Positions 23,701 through 29,493 of a stretch of DNA of 64,000 bases are shown here, in pieces. The stretch lies in contig JARUPZ010000024.1 in the NCBI GenBank assembly GCA_031213475.1, forward strand, positions 1,054,001 through 1,118,000, written 5' to 3'. Under the pieces are notes generated by a model. It was given only the letters and a program-made list of their open reading frames with translations. It did not search any database and was not told the DNA's origin. Made by a program: the position numbers and the translations under genes. Positions within the stretch are counted from its first letter, which is position 1, and each line of letters opens with the position of its first letter. The DNA is from Nereocystis luetkeana (Eukaryota > Sar > Phaeophyceae > Laminariales > Laminariaceae).

Positions 23701-26700
23701 CCACATTTTGAATATTTGACTGACCGCCCCTTTAAGCTAAAACCGGTAATTTCACGCCAAAATAGGCCTCGACAGGAGGCCACGGTCTGACGCCTTGACT
23801 GACCGCCCCCACACTAAAAACAGTATATTTAGTCTACAATAGACCGTGACAGGAGACAGCGGTTTGACCCCTTGGCTGTCCACCCCCCACTAAAACTAGT
23901 ATAATAAGACCAAAGGAGACCTTGACGGGCCCAAAAAAGATGGAAGTACGGAGGTTGGGGGGTACATGTTGTTTGGGTCCATCGTGAGGTTCTGATGACC
24001 AGGCCCCGCCATTATCTCTCTCGCCGGACCTGAAAGTGGATAACAGGTTTCAAAATTAACGATAAAAAGTGACCGATCACGTATTTCATTAAGCGGCAAC
24101 TGTGCGATGGGGGCTTGACACGGATTGGTGTCTGGGTTAACGATGGTTGAAAACAAGGAGTCGTGCGGTACGGGGCACGGCTTGATCCCACCCGCACTTC
24201 TGCTAGGCGCTCACGCGCTGCTCGTAGGCGGCCGATAATACCCAAAGCTATTGTTAATAAAAAAAAACAGCTGTGAGGTCGAGGATTTGGTCGAAAACTT
24301 ATCATTGCAAGCTGTGTGCGACGATACTTCGATCGCGCGTATACTGCGGGCTTTATATAGTCTCATGCGCAAGAAGTACGGCCCGTTTATGAGGAAGACA
24401 AACTCTGAAGCTGCAGAATTCAAGGAGTGGGTGTCTTTATACTGGGAGAAAACCGTAAAAATGTACCAGGTATACCAGGTAGTTGTTTCGGTTGCGATTT
24501 CGGACGCCCGCGAAGGCGTTAGTCAAACCTTCTTGGGACTTGGGAGGGGAAAATGGGCGATAAAAATGACGATTTCAGCTACGGCCACTGCTTAACGTGA
24601 GGGGCTATACAATAGTTGGTACCAGAATCACAATGCGAGGGAGTCGTACGGTACGGGCGCAACATGGTCCTGCCCGTGCTCTTAGACGGTTCAATGGTTG
24701 ATAGCACCAGAGTTTACCAACCAGTGAAATGGCCGCTAGAAAAGGGGTTAGTGCCAAGGGGGTTGATACTAGGGTGCGCCAGTATGTACATTTGCTATAT
24801 GACGATGATTCGAGCGTGTCGTCGTGCATCCAGCTCCCCGCGTTGCCCGACGGACACGCCTCTTTTTTTCTTCCTCCTCGTGCTCTTCGTGGCGCGCTCG
24901 ATATGAAAAAACTTGACCCCTCGCTTTCAAGAGGAAATATTTATCGTGTGTTTTCCTTTGCGGAGTCGAGGCATGGAAGAGCTCTCCGAGGGCAAAACAT
25001 CATACAGCGTGTGATACCGGGCTCTGACTTGATTGTAGCGTTACGACGAAAGAAACGACGGGTGCGGGCGGTGCCGTCAAAGCGTCCAGGGTATTTATAG
25101 CGCGTGGCAGCGCGCGCTTGTCGCGCGTCTATCATGGCGTTGAATTCATGTCAGAACACCGCCGCCTCCGCCGCCACCGCCACCACCACCAACATTCACC
25201 GTTTTTTCTTTTCGCTGCGCAGAGCCGAGGCATGGAAGTGCGCTCAGGGCAGAAGAAGATGGGCCAGGGCGACAAAAAGTACGTGCACATGCTCAACTCT
25301 ACCCTGTGCGCCACCACCCGCACCATGTCGTGCATCCTAGAGAACTTCCAGACCCCCACCGGCGTCACCGTGCCCGAGGTGAGGAGCCCGCCCCTGCATA
25401 CGTATTGATAGGGGACAGGCAGTCCTTGCTTTTGCGGGGGCAGTGGCGGGGGTGTTCGTGTTTTGGGTGTGTGTTGGTGTTGTTGATGATGTTGGTGTGG
25501 GTGTGGGTGTTTGTGTTGATGTTGGCGTGTTGGTGTTGATGTTGGTGTGTTGGTGGCGTTGATGTTGGTGTTGATGTTGGTGTGTTGGTGGTGTTGGTGT
25601 AGGTGTGGTTGGTGTTGGGGATGTGCTGGCGTGGATGGTTGCGGTGGTGGTGGTGTGTGTTGGAGATGGTGTCGGTGATGGGGTGTGTGTGGGTGTTGGT
25701 GGGGGGGGTGTTGGTGATTGTGTTGGTGATGGTGTTGGTGATGGTGTTGGTGTTGGTGTTGGTGTTGGTGGATATATGTTGGTGGTGAGGGAGGGGTGGA
25801 TGGTATTACGGGGGACGATAGTTAATAGGACCTATGGTGTACATAATATAGAATATATACTATATATTTAGCCATATTTACTAACAATATTTGGTCCTAT
25901 GAACTATGGTCCCCTATAATAGGGTCGTTGTTGTTCACACCGTGGAGTTAAGCTGTCCACCACCCCCGATAACTGTGGTTCGCGCGAGCGTGGTTCGTGT
26001 CGAGGTGTCAGGGTCACGCGAATAGGTGGCAAATACGCACCTGGTACGGTATATCGAGGGTGGTGCTTGTGTGCCTATTAGCCTCGAGCCCGACAAACAC
26101 CACGTGTCACGTGCCGTCCTCCCTGGTGCCTGTTGTTGGCGGTTGCCATCCAGCATCTAGGAGGCCTTGAGCATGAGGGTTTTTCTTCCTCCTCCCCCCC
26201 CTCCCCCCCCCCCCGGCTTTGTCTCATGCCTTATCCTGTAGCTGCATGAGTCACCATCACCTACCCCTACGCCTACACCCAATATCAGTTCGAACCAAAC
26301 CAAACCACCCCAAGCCCAAAACCAAGACCCAAACCAAAACTACCCTCAGACTGCAAAAATACCCCCAGACTGCAAAACTACCCCGATAACCAAAACTATG
26401 CACCCGTCTCTCTCGAACAGGTGCTGGTTCCTTACATGGGGGGCATCACTTTCCTCGACTACGTGAAGGAGCTCCCTAAGGGCAAGCGAGAGGCCAAGGG
26501 GGCTACGAAGGGCGGGTATGCCTCCACAACAAAAGACCCCGCCGCCCCTGCCTCCACGGCCGCTGCACCCGCTCCCGCGGCTGCTACTCCTGCTCCTGGA
26601 GTGGCTAGCGCTAACGGGAGCGGGTCAACTGCGCGTGGGTTGCCTGAGGCTTCGGAGGCCGGGGCGGGAGGAGGGGGAGGGGGTTCCGAAGCGGACCTAA

Positions 26701-29493
26701 TCGGCGAAAAGATCGCCGCCAAGGTAAGCCGGTCGTTTTTCGTTTCGCTTTATTTTGTTTGTTTTAGTACGTGCTACCGATGTAGATCGTTGGACGAGTT
26801 GAATAGCGTGGTCGAAGCTCAGCTTTGCAAGCTGCGTGGTGCGTTGTACGTCGCCTTTTTTGCTTATTATTTTGTTTTTATTTTCTTCGTTCTTCGCTTC
26901 GGCTGGATTCGTTTCGCGCTTTTCCGTTCTGACTTGATTCTGGCGAACGTTCTCGGAAGGGTGTGTGCGGCCGAGGCCAAGCCAGATGAAACGGGGAGGG
27001 GGTGTTGTGTGACCGTCGGACGGGTGCGTACAAGCAGTGGAGCTTACCGCTCAATCGACGATATGGTTGACTCATACGGAGTACGGTATGAAGAGGAGTA
27101 GCCACAAAAGTTTGGTCAGCTGCGAGGGGGGCGGGGCTGGGGTCAGGGTTGCAGTGATTCTCGTATCGCCCTACAGTTGTGACCCCTCTGTACTGCCGGT
27201 GTGTGCAAGGTCAAAACAGCGGCAATATTGTATCGGGTGCCGGCATTATTCCCCGCGATGTCATGCTGGTTATTCCCGTCGTTGCCAAGCAGTTCCACCG
27301 GTACTATCTTGGGGACCGGCAGTATAAAGGGACCCTGGTTGTATAGAAAGAACCTCTACCATAGTGTCGGATACCTGGCACCTGGTACCAGGTACCTGGT
27401 ACTGGTATCTAATAAGGGACCCTCCATTGAACGCCGGAGGGTGTTGTGGCAACGTAGGACTTGCACCACTCTGTGAATACTTGACGTTGGACGGACCCTG
27501 CGCACAAGACGAACCAGACTTACCACAACCTGAACTCCAAACCTAATCTAAGGCAATCAAGCGCCACTACTTGGGCAATGAAAAAATACCACGTAGTTTT
27601 CCGAATAAGGATACTCGTACCTGGTACCTATTGAGCTTACTGACCAATCAACGTCACGTCGGTATTTAGGCCTCCGAATATGTGTCAAGTTCAATAATAA
27701 TGACTGCTTGACCAATACACGTCACTACTCGACCAATGGACTACAGTCGAACATCACTGCTGACCAATGACACTCGATGGAACATCTTTTTCTTGACCAA
27801 TGGAACTACATGACATACTTGAGCAAACACCAGGGTTTGGCCAGTAAGACTTAGTCAAACACTATTTGGTCTCCGAATAAGTGGTAGGCCCTGCTGTCGG
27901 CTACGGCCATGCATGGGATCGAGTACATATCTCCTACCGACACCCCCACCCACCCACCCCGCCCTCGTTTACGCCAATCCCGACAAGAACGAGGGCAAAA
28001 TATTACACACATTTGTTTCGGGTGGCTGCCCCCCCCCTTCCCCTCCGCCCTCCCCACCCATTTCCCCATTCCTCCTCACCGATCTTGACACAAAACAGGG
28101 GCTGGAAATCCGCGAGCTGAAGAAGTCCAAGCCGGACAAGGCGACCATTAAGCCCCACATCGACGCCCTTCTGTCCCTAAAGGCACAGTACAAGGACAAG
28201 GCCGGGAAGGATTATGCTCCCTCCCCAGCAGCAGCGGCAGCCCCAGCGGATTCTGGGGCGGCTTCAAAGAAGGAGGCGTTGTCGGGGGGAGGTGCTTCGG
28301 TCGCAGAGTCCCCTGCTGCCGCGGAAACGTCTGCCAAGATCGTCGCTAAGGTATGGTGTGGTTTGAGCAGGGCTATCCGTCGGATTTTCTCCCGTCATGA
28401 GAGTTGTGTTTTTTGGACTATTCTGTGTTCACCGTATACTTTTGGGACCTTCAGACGGGAAGGAATACACGAAGAAAGCTCCTGGCGTAGGAGGTGCACG
28501 CCCGAACTGCAATCAAAGGAACTGTAAGCGTGGGCAATGGCCAAATGGCTAAGGCAAGCAACGAATGAGTGCGCCCCCGCCCTCCCACTCACCCCCCACG
28601 CACCCCCTAGGGATGCGAGGGCTTATGGTCATACGACGACGACCATGCATGATAATGAGTACATCCCTCTCCCTATTCCTCGCCACCGTGCCTACCCAGG
28701 GGGAGGAGATCCGCGAGCTGAAGAAGTCGAAGGCAGACAAGGCCACGCTCCAACCCCACATTGATGCGCTGATCGCCCTCAAGACCCAGTACAAGGAGGA
28801 GGCGGGGAAGGCTTACGTGGCCCCAGGGGCGGTCGCGGCTGGCGCGAAGCCTAAGGAGCCAAAATCGGCGAAAAAGGCTCCCGCTGTGCACAACGCGGGC
28901 AAGAAGGGGTCTGCTGTTGCTAAGGGAGGGGATGCTAGTAGAGGTCTCCCCCCCCCTCCTGCGGCGAAGGGGCCGGTGATGGAGAATGGGAAGGCCAACT
29001 TGGAAAACCTTGCGCAGCATCTGGTGGCGTTTTCGTATGTGGCAGGTCAGTGGAAGTGGCGGGGGTGGTGGGGATGGAGGTGGGGGTGGCGGTGTGGACG
29101 GTGGTGGTCGTGGTGGTGGGGTGTTGTTGTTGGTCATTGTTGTTGTCGCTGATGGTATTCCGTCGATTCCTTCCCTGCCAACTCCCGGAACACGCCCCCC
29201 CCCCCTCCCTTCTGGCTAACATAATTTCACCTCCGCACCAAGTTGAAACATGCTCATGTGGCTCATTGCGGTTCCTTTCAAGCGGAAATAGTCCCACTTG
29301 GCTAATTAGACTACGCCAATAACAACCTCTCCACGATATCGCGCGGACGGCAGGATGGACAGCCGGAAAAGAGGACGCATGCATGTTTGAACTCCTGCAG
29401 GAGAACGCGGAGGCCAAGGCGCTGCCGGCTGTGGCGAGGTGGCTCGGACACATCGGCTCCTTCTCCGCGGGAGAACGAGCAGAGTGGCAATGA
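5640..29493 (+). CDS. SARS1: Seryl-tRNA synthetase with two WHEP domains and an EF1B/GST-like C-terminus (13 exons)
   Basis: Charges tRNA-Ser with serine in the cytosol. Exons: 5640-5744, 12089-12269, 14286-14440, 17064-17200, 18032-18125, 20190-20296, 21410-21563, 21986-22159, 25223-25378, 26421-26723, 28099-28350, 28700-29045, 29354-29493. All phases match and give 767 aa. Residues 1-147 form the N-terminal tRNA-binding coiled-coil arm. The class II core follows: the motif 1 region in exon 5, TSEQP in exon 6, motif 2 (FRKE to [10 protein letters not shown]) in exon 7, the eukaryotic SCSNCTDYQ segment in exon 8 and motif 3 ([12 protein letters not shown]) in exon 9. The core ends near residue 445. 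An Ala/Pro/Gly linker, WHEP-like domains at about 511-563 and 598-650, and an EF1B/GST-like segment at about 705-767 follow without a break. Human-type cytosolic SerRS ends at about 514 aa with a short basic tail. Intron 6 appears to use a GC donor. The core assignment is very secure; the domain names of the tail rest on motif reading. Confidence 0.95.
5745..7882. other. SerRS intron 1, first part, no gene recognised
   Basis: Intron 1 is 6.3 kb. This part carries several TACCAGGTA-class words (about 6185, 6385, 6800) and fragments such as CTATTAATAGG near 6604. An antisense fragment of the 80-bp satellite (CAAGGGGGTCAAACCGCGG) lies at about 5838-5856. Nothing protein-like stands out. Confidence 0.5.
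7883..8091. repeat. Direct tandem duplication, unit about 105 bp
   Basis: Two adjacent units beginning GCACCCACTA at 7883 and 7988, with only scattered differences. Each ends in AACACCCT. It is a recent local duplication within SerRS intron 1. Confidence 0.85.
8576..8745 (+). repeat. Interspersed repeat with decayed coding look, copy 1
   Basis: Similar over about 165 bases to 24268-24440, from AGCTGTGAG through GCAAGCTGTGTG to GCAGAATTCAAGGAGT. Copy 2 is open in one frame while this copy has stops, so it may be a degenerate copy of an unknown coding element. Confidence 0.6.
8746..10189. other. SerRS intron 1, middle part, no gene recognised
   Basis: TACCAGGTA words occur near 8947, 9078 and 9866. 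A short repeated phrase (ATATACCTCGAT followed by a GGCAGTATAAGC box) occurs twice at about 9908 and 9945, with a third GCAGTATAAGC near 10090. Confidence 0.5.
10190..10335. repeat. CCAACCAA-type low-complexity tract, left part
   Basis: Consists of CAACC/CCAAC words. A similar tract resumes at 11905-12075, on the other side of the element at 10343-11904. Confidence 0.65.
10343..11904. mobile_element. Possible non-autonomous DNA element with inverted ends (1.56 kb)
   Basis: The left end CTAACGACA (10343-10351) is mirrored by TGTCGTTAG (11896-11904). Just inside both ends lie TTGCTATTTTGGCAA segments, and a further TTTTTTGCTATTTTGG lies near 10972. Similar CCAA-rich sequence flanks both sides, as if the element had split one tract. 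No transposase is visible. A chance 9-bp match is possible, so the boundaries are tentative. Confidence 0.45.
11905..12075. repeat. CCAACCAA-type low-complexity tract, right part
   Basis: AACCAACCAATC-type words up to the pyrimidine-rich acceptor of SerRS exon 2. This is probably the continuation of the tract at 10190-10335. Confidence 0.6.
12089..12269 (+). CDS. SARS1: SerRS exon 2 (coiled-coil arm; residues 36-95)
   Basis: Encodes [20 protein letters not shown] and the following charged helix of the tRNA-binding arm. Acceptor CCCTCAG|GTG, donor TTGG|GTGAGT, leaving one base of codon 96. Confidence 0.93.
12270..13191. other. SerRS intron 2, first part
   Basis: A degenerate repeat of GGGGTGTGATATA-like and ACCCGGTGATA phrases runs from about 12290 to 13190, with inverted copies around TTTCACTG/TTTTTTTCACC. 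Frames of up to 188 codons on the minus strand (12367-12933) have repetitive composition and no recognisable domain. Confidence 0.5.
13192..13386 (-). repeat. Interspersed repeat family R3, full copy
   Basis: The minus-strand sequence matches copies at 18440-18632 and 42288-42473: it shares GATGCAGCTCACCCTTCATG-like, GGTCGGTGAAAACCCG and GGTCATACGACTACGGCCAT segments in the same order (inverted here). A TACCAGGTA word lies inside it near 13287. Confidence 0.75.
13595..13680 (+). repeat. SINE tail fragment
   Basis: Contains CTGCTATGTGACCCCGGATC, the complement of the tail of the SINE at 3456-3745. No tRNA-like head is visible, so it is probably a truncated copy. Confidence 0.5.
13762..13960. 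repeat. GGGTCGGGTC palindromic element
   Basis: GGGTCGGGTC runs on the left half are mirrored by ACCCGACCCG runs on the right half, around about 13880. A second element of this composition, with CAGGGCT/AGCCCTG ends, lies at 32052-32217. Confidence 0.6.
14286..14440 (+). CDS. SARS1: SerRS exon 3 (end of arm, start of core; residues 96-147)
   Basis: Completes Ala96 and encodes [20 protein letters not shown] up to MHHHE. Acceptor CTAAAG|CC and donor GAG|GTGATA, phase 0. An alternative acceptor CTACAG|GTG would break phase with exon 2. Confidence 0.9.
14441..16044. other. SerRS intron 3, first part
   Basis: Holds two copies of a CAAATGACTAAGGCAA-type phrase (14598-14640 and 14665-14715; others near 28530 and 41885) and a TCGGTTCGTTGAAC array at 14760-15545. 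Nothing gene-like is seen. Confidence 0.55.
14760..15545. repeat. TCGGTTCGTTGAACGTCAA degenerate array
   Basis: Short units such as TCGGTTGGTTGAACGTCAAT repeat about every 20 bases, clearest from 15235 to 15545 and weaker from 14760. Confidence 0.65.
16045..16156. mobile_element. MITE family M1, copy A
   Basis: About 110-bp element with inverted ends CTATTACGGGGG / CCCCCGTAATAG, then CATAGTTAATAGGACC-like subterminal sequence on both sides. Seven copies lie in this window. Confidence 0.85.
16346..16464. mobile_element. MITE family M1, copy B
   Basis: Left end CTATTTACGGGGGACC, right end GGTCCCCCGTAATA, with internal GGACCAAATATTGTTAGTAA and AAATAGGTAAATAT. It lies about 190 bp after copy A in the same intron. 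Confidence 0.85.
17064..17200 (+). CDS. SARS1: SerRS exon 4 (residues 148-192)
   Basis: Encodes [20 protein letters not shown] and [16 protein letters not shown], the entry into the catalytic domain. Acceptor AAAAG|GTT; donor ACG|GTGAGT, phase 2. Confidence 0.94.
17262..17406. repeat. Direct tandem duplication, unit about 72 bp
   Basis: Units begin TCCGCAAATACAAGGACC (17262) and TCCGTAAATACAAGGACC (17334), and each ends in CACAGCATGAT or GGACAGCATGAT. It lies in SerRS intron 4. A satellite-like CGCGGTTCGACTCCTTGACC fragment follows at about 17428. Confidence 0.85.
18032..18125 (+). CDS. SARS1: SerRS exon 5 (motif 1 region; residues 193-224)
   Basis: Encodes [20 protein letters not shown] and [11 protein letters not shown], the dimer-interface region with the conserved Pro of motif 1. 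Acceptor ACTCAG|G; donor AAG|GTGCGG, phase 0. Confidence 0.94.
18126..18439. other. SerRS intron 5, first part
   Basis: A C-run lies at about 18392. No feature beyond short low-complexity sequence. Confidence 0.5.
18440..18632 (+). repeat. Interspersed repeat family R3, copy
   Basis: Runs from AAGCGGTTCTTGG and GATGCAGCTCACCCTTCATG through GTCGGTGAAAACCCGATG to CACACGACTACGGCCATG. It is co-linear with 42288-42473 and inverted relative to 13192-13386. Confidence 0.8.
19117..19226. mobile_element. MITE family M1, copy C
   Basis: Ends CTATTCCGGGGGGC / GCCCCCCCGCAATAG, with internal ATAGTAAATAGGACC and GGTCCTATTTACTAT. It abuts a SINE tail fragment. Confidence 0.85.
19227..19355 (-). repeat. 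SINE tail fragment
   Basis: Shares CAGATCCGGGGTCACATAGC, a CTTCATT..ATCGCGAGAA segment and TTTCTTCCCTC with the SINE at 3456-3745, in the same orientation. The tRNA-like head is absent. Confidence 0.65.
20190..20296 (+). CDS. SARS1: SerRS exon 6 (serine-site TSEQ segment; residues 225-259)
   Basis: Encodes [20 protein letters not shown] and [13 protein letters not shown] plus two bases of Arg260. Acceptor GGCCAG|GTT. The only end that restores the conserved [13 protein letters not shown] reading is CTCAG|GCGAGC, a GC donor. Confidence 0.92.
20671..20815 (+). repeat. Interspersed repeat family R4, copy
   Basis: Similar to 24632-24765: a GTCGTGCGG/GGCGTGCGGCACGG start, then AATGGTTGACAGCACCA and TTACCAACCA, ending in GGGGTT. 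A shorter relative is at 24145-24225. Confidence 0.6.
21107..21260. repeat. Possible hAT-like MITE
   Basis: Left end CAGGGCTGTGAATCGGAGC resembles the end of the element at 32052-32217. The right end near 21250 (CGCCCTCATC) is only a partial mirror. AATCGGCAAATCGGG-type words fill the interior. Confidence 0.35.
21410..21563 (+). CDS. SARS1: SerRS exon 7 (motif 2; residues 260-311)
   Basis: Encodes [20 protein letters not shown] and [20 protein letters not shown], the class II motif 2 loop that contacts ATP and the acceptor end. Acceptor GGGCAG|G; donor ATG|GTGAGA, phase 0. Confidence 0.96.
21986..22159 (+). CDS. SARS1: SerRS exon 8 (serine-binding region; residues 312-369)
   Basis: Encodes [29 protein letters not shown] [13 protein letters not shown] and SCSNCTDYQ. 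The SCSNCTDYQ segment is diagnostic of eukaryotic and most bacterial SerRS. Acceptor GCTCAG|AGC; donor CAG|GTGCGT. Confidence 0.97.
22233..22345. mobile_element. MITE family M1, copy D
   Basis: TATTACGGGGGACCATAGTT / AACTATGGTCCCCCGTAATA, a nearly perfect pair of inverted ends. Confidence 0.88.
22400..22565. repeat. AT-rich ATTGATTAAT array
   Basis: Words such as TTGATTAATTA, AATCAAGTAAAG and GTCATTGATT recur through this AT-rich stretch of SerRS intron 8. Confidence 0.6.
22935..23047. mobile_element. MITE family M1, copy E
   Basis: Left end CTATTACGGGGGGCCATAGT. The right end is decayed (TATGGTCCTAACCCCGTAGTG). It is preceded by an ACTACTACT run. Confidence 0.8.
23207..23935 (+). repeat. 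Satellite array, about 9 units of about 80 bp
   Basis: The unit core GACCGCGGTTTGACCCCTTG, then ACTGACCGCCCC, TACACTAAAA and a GGCCTTGACAGGA box, recurs near 23213, 23303, 23383, 23462, 23542, 23621, 23700, 23780 and 23857. A solitary unit lies at 31803-31885 and an inverted fragment near 5838. Confidence 0.85.
24145..24225 (+). repeat. Repeat family R4, short copy
   Basis: GGAGTCGTGCGGTACGG followed by GATCCCACCCGCACTTC and a GCTAGGCGCTCACGC box, matching the beginning of 20671-20815. Confidence 0.5.
24251..24440 (+). repeat. Interspersed repeat with open frame, copy 2
   Basis: Counterpart of 8576-8745. One plus frame is open from about 24251 to 24595 and reads as a charged helical peptide (for example [19 protein letters not shown] and [14 protein letters not shown]). 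I do not recognise a family. It lies in SerRS intron 8 but does not fit the SerRS sequence. Confidence 0.5.
24632..24765 (+). repeat. Repeat family R4, copy
   Basis: GGGAGTCGTACGGTACGGGC then TCAATGGTTGATAGCACCAG, TTTACCAACCA and AAAAGGGGTT, co-linear with 20671-20815. Confidence 0.6.
24957..24995 (+). other. Partial mimic of the 5' end of SerRS exon 9
   Basis: GGAGTCGAGGCATGGAAG here differs by only a few bases from AGAGCCGAGGCATGGAAG at 25221-25238, and similarity continues weakly for about 15 bases. It could be a remnant of an exon duplication or chance. Confidence 0.4.
25223..25378 (+). CDS. SARS1: SerRS exon 9 (motif 3; residues 370-421)
   Basis: Encodes [20 protein letters not shown] and [20 protein letters not shown], with the motif 3 Arg of ATTR, ending GVTVPE. 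Acceptor CGCAG|AGC; donor GAG|GTGAGG, phase 0. Confidence 0.97.
25437..25795. repeat. GGTGTTGGTGATG minisatellite
   Basis: A strand-asymmetric G/T-rich tract of GGTGTT, GGTGAT and GTGGGTGTT units fills much of SerRS intron 9. Its translations are Gly/Val or Val/Trp runs without meaning. Confidence 0.85.
25804..25922. mobile_element. MITE family M1, copy F
   Basis: TATTACGGGGGACGATAGTT / AACTATGGTCCCCTATAATAG. The interior is AT-rich (ATATACTATATATTTAG), as in copy A's inverted orientation. Confidence 0.83.
26421..26723 (+). CDS. SARS1: SerRS exon 10 (end of core, linker, start of WHEP 1; residues 422-522)
   Basis: Begins [19 protein letters not shown], the normal end of the SerRS catalytic domain, then runs into an Ala/Pro/Gly/Ser-rich linker (about 450-510) and ends [12 protein letters not shown], the first helix of a WHEP fold. 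Acceptor CGAACAG|GTG; donor AAG|GTAAGC, phase 0. Confidence 0.9.
26724..28098. other. SerRS intron 10
   Basis: TACCTGGTA-class words cluster at 27371-27412 and near 27615. Phrases of the type TGACCAATxxACGTCA or TTGACCAATGGAC repeat loosely from 27640 to 27830. No gene is seen. Confidence 0.5.
28099..28350 (+). CDS. SARS1: SerRS exon 11 (WHEP 1 helices 2-3 and linker; residues 523-606)
   Basis: Encodes [20 protein letters not shown] and [19 protein letters not shown], the WHEP signature (I/VRELK then LxxLKxxY then G). A second Ala-rich linker follows, and the exon ends ETSAKIVAK, which starts the next WHEP helix. Acceptor AAACAG|GGG; donor AAG|GTATGG, phase 0. Confidence 0.9.
28529..28662 (+). 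repeat. Repeat family R3 fragment
   Basis: CAAATGGCTAAGGCAAGCAA then a C-rich stretch, then GATGCGAGGGCTTATGGTCA and ATGCATGATAATGAGTAC, the same order as at 41881-42030. It lies in the short intron between the two WHEP exons. Confidence 0.65.
28700..29045 (+). CDS. SARS1: SerRS exon 12 (WHEP 2, linker, start of GST-like domain; residues 607-721)
   Basis: Encodes [20 protein letters not shown] and [19 protein letters not shown], nearly the same as exon 11 and with the same intron position and phase. After a Lys/Ala/Pro linker it ends [18 protein letters not shown], which resembles the start of the EF1B GST-like fold (LxxHLxxxSYVxG). Acceptor ACCCAG|GGG; donor GCAG|GTCAGT, phase 1. Confidence 0.88.
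29354..29493 (+). CDS. SARS1: SerRS exon 13 (GST-like C-terminus; residues 722-767)
   Basis: Completes Gly722 and reads [20 protein letters not shown] then [23 protein letters not shown] and TGA. The pattern SYVxGxxxxKxDxxxF...hxxxxRWxxHI is that of the EF1B-alpha/beta GST-C-like module. Acceptor GGCAG|GA. The region around the stop codon is the first unit of the tandem array at 29440-30560. Confidence 0.86.

Noticed and set aside
25603..25871. Frames rich in Val-Gly or Val-Leu in the GT tract
   Set aside because: Translations of the GGTGTT minisatellite within SerRS intron 9.
26421..29493. A separate downstream gene, such as a GluProRS or MetRS carrying WHEP and GST domains
   Set aside because: No other catalytic domain follows, no new start codon context is seen, and all junction phases continue from the SerRS core in exon 10, which itself contains both the core end and the first WHEP helix.
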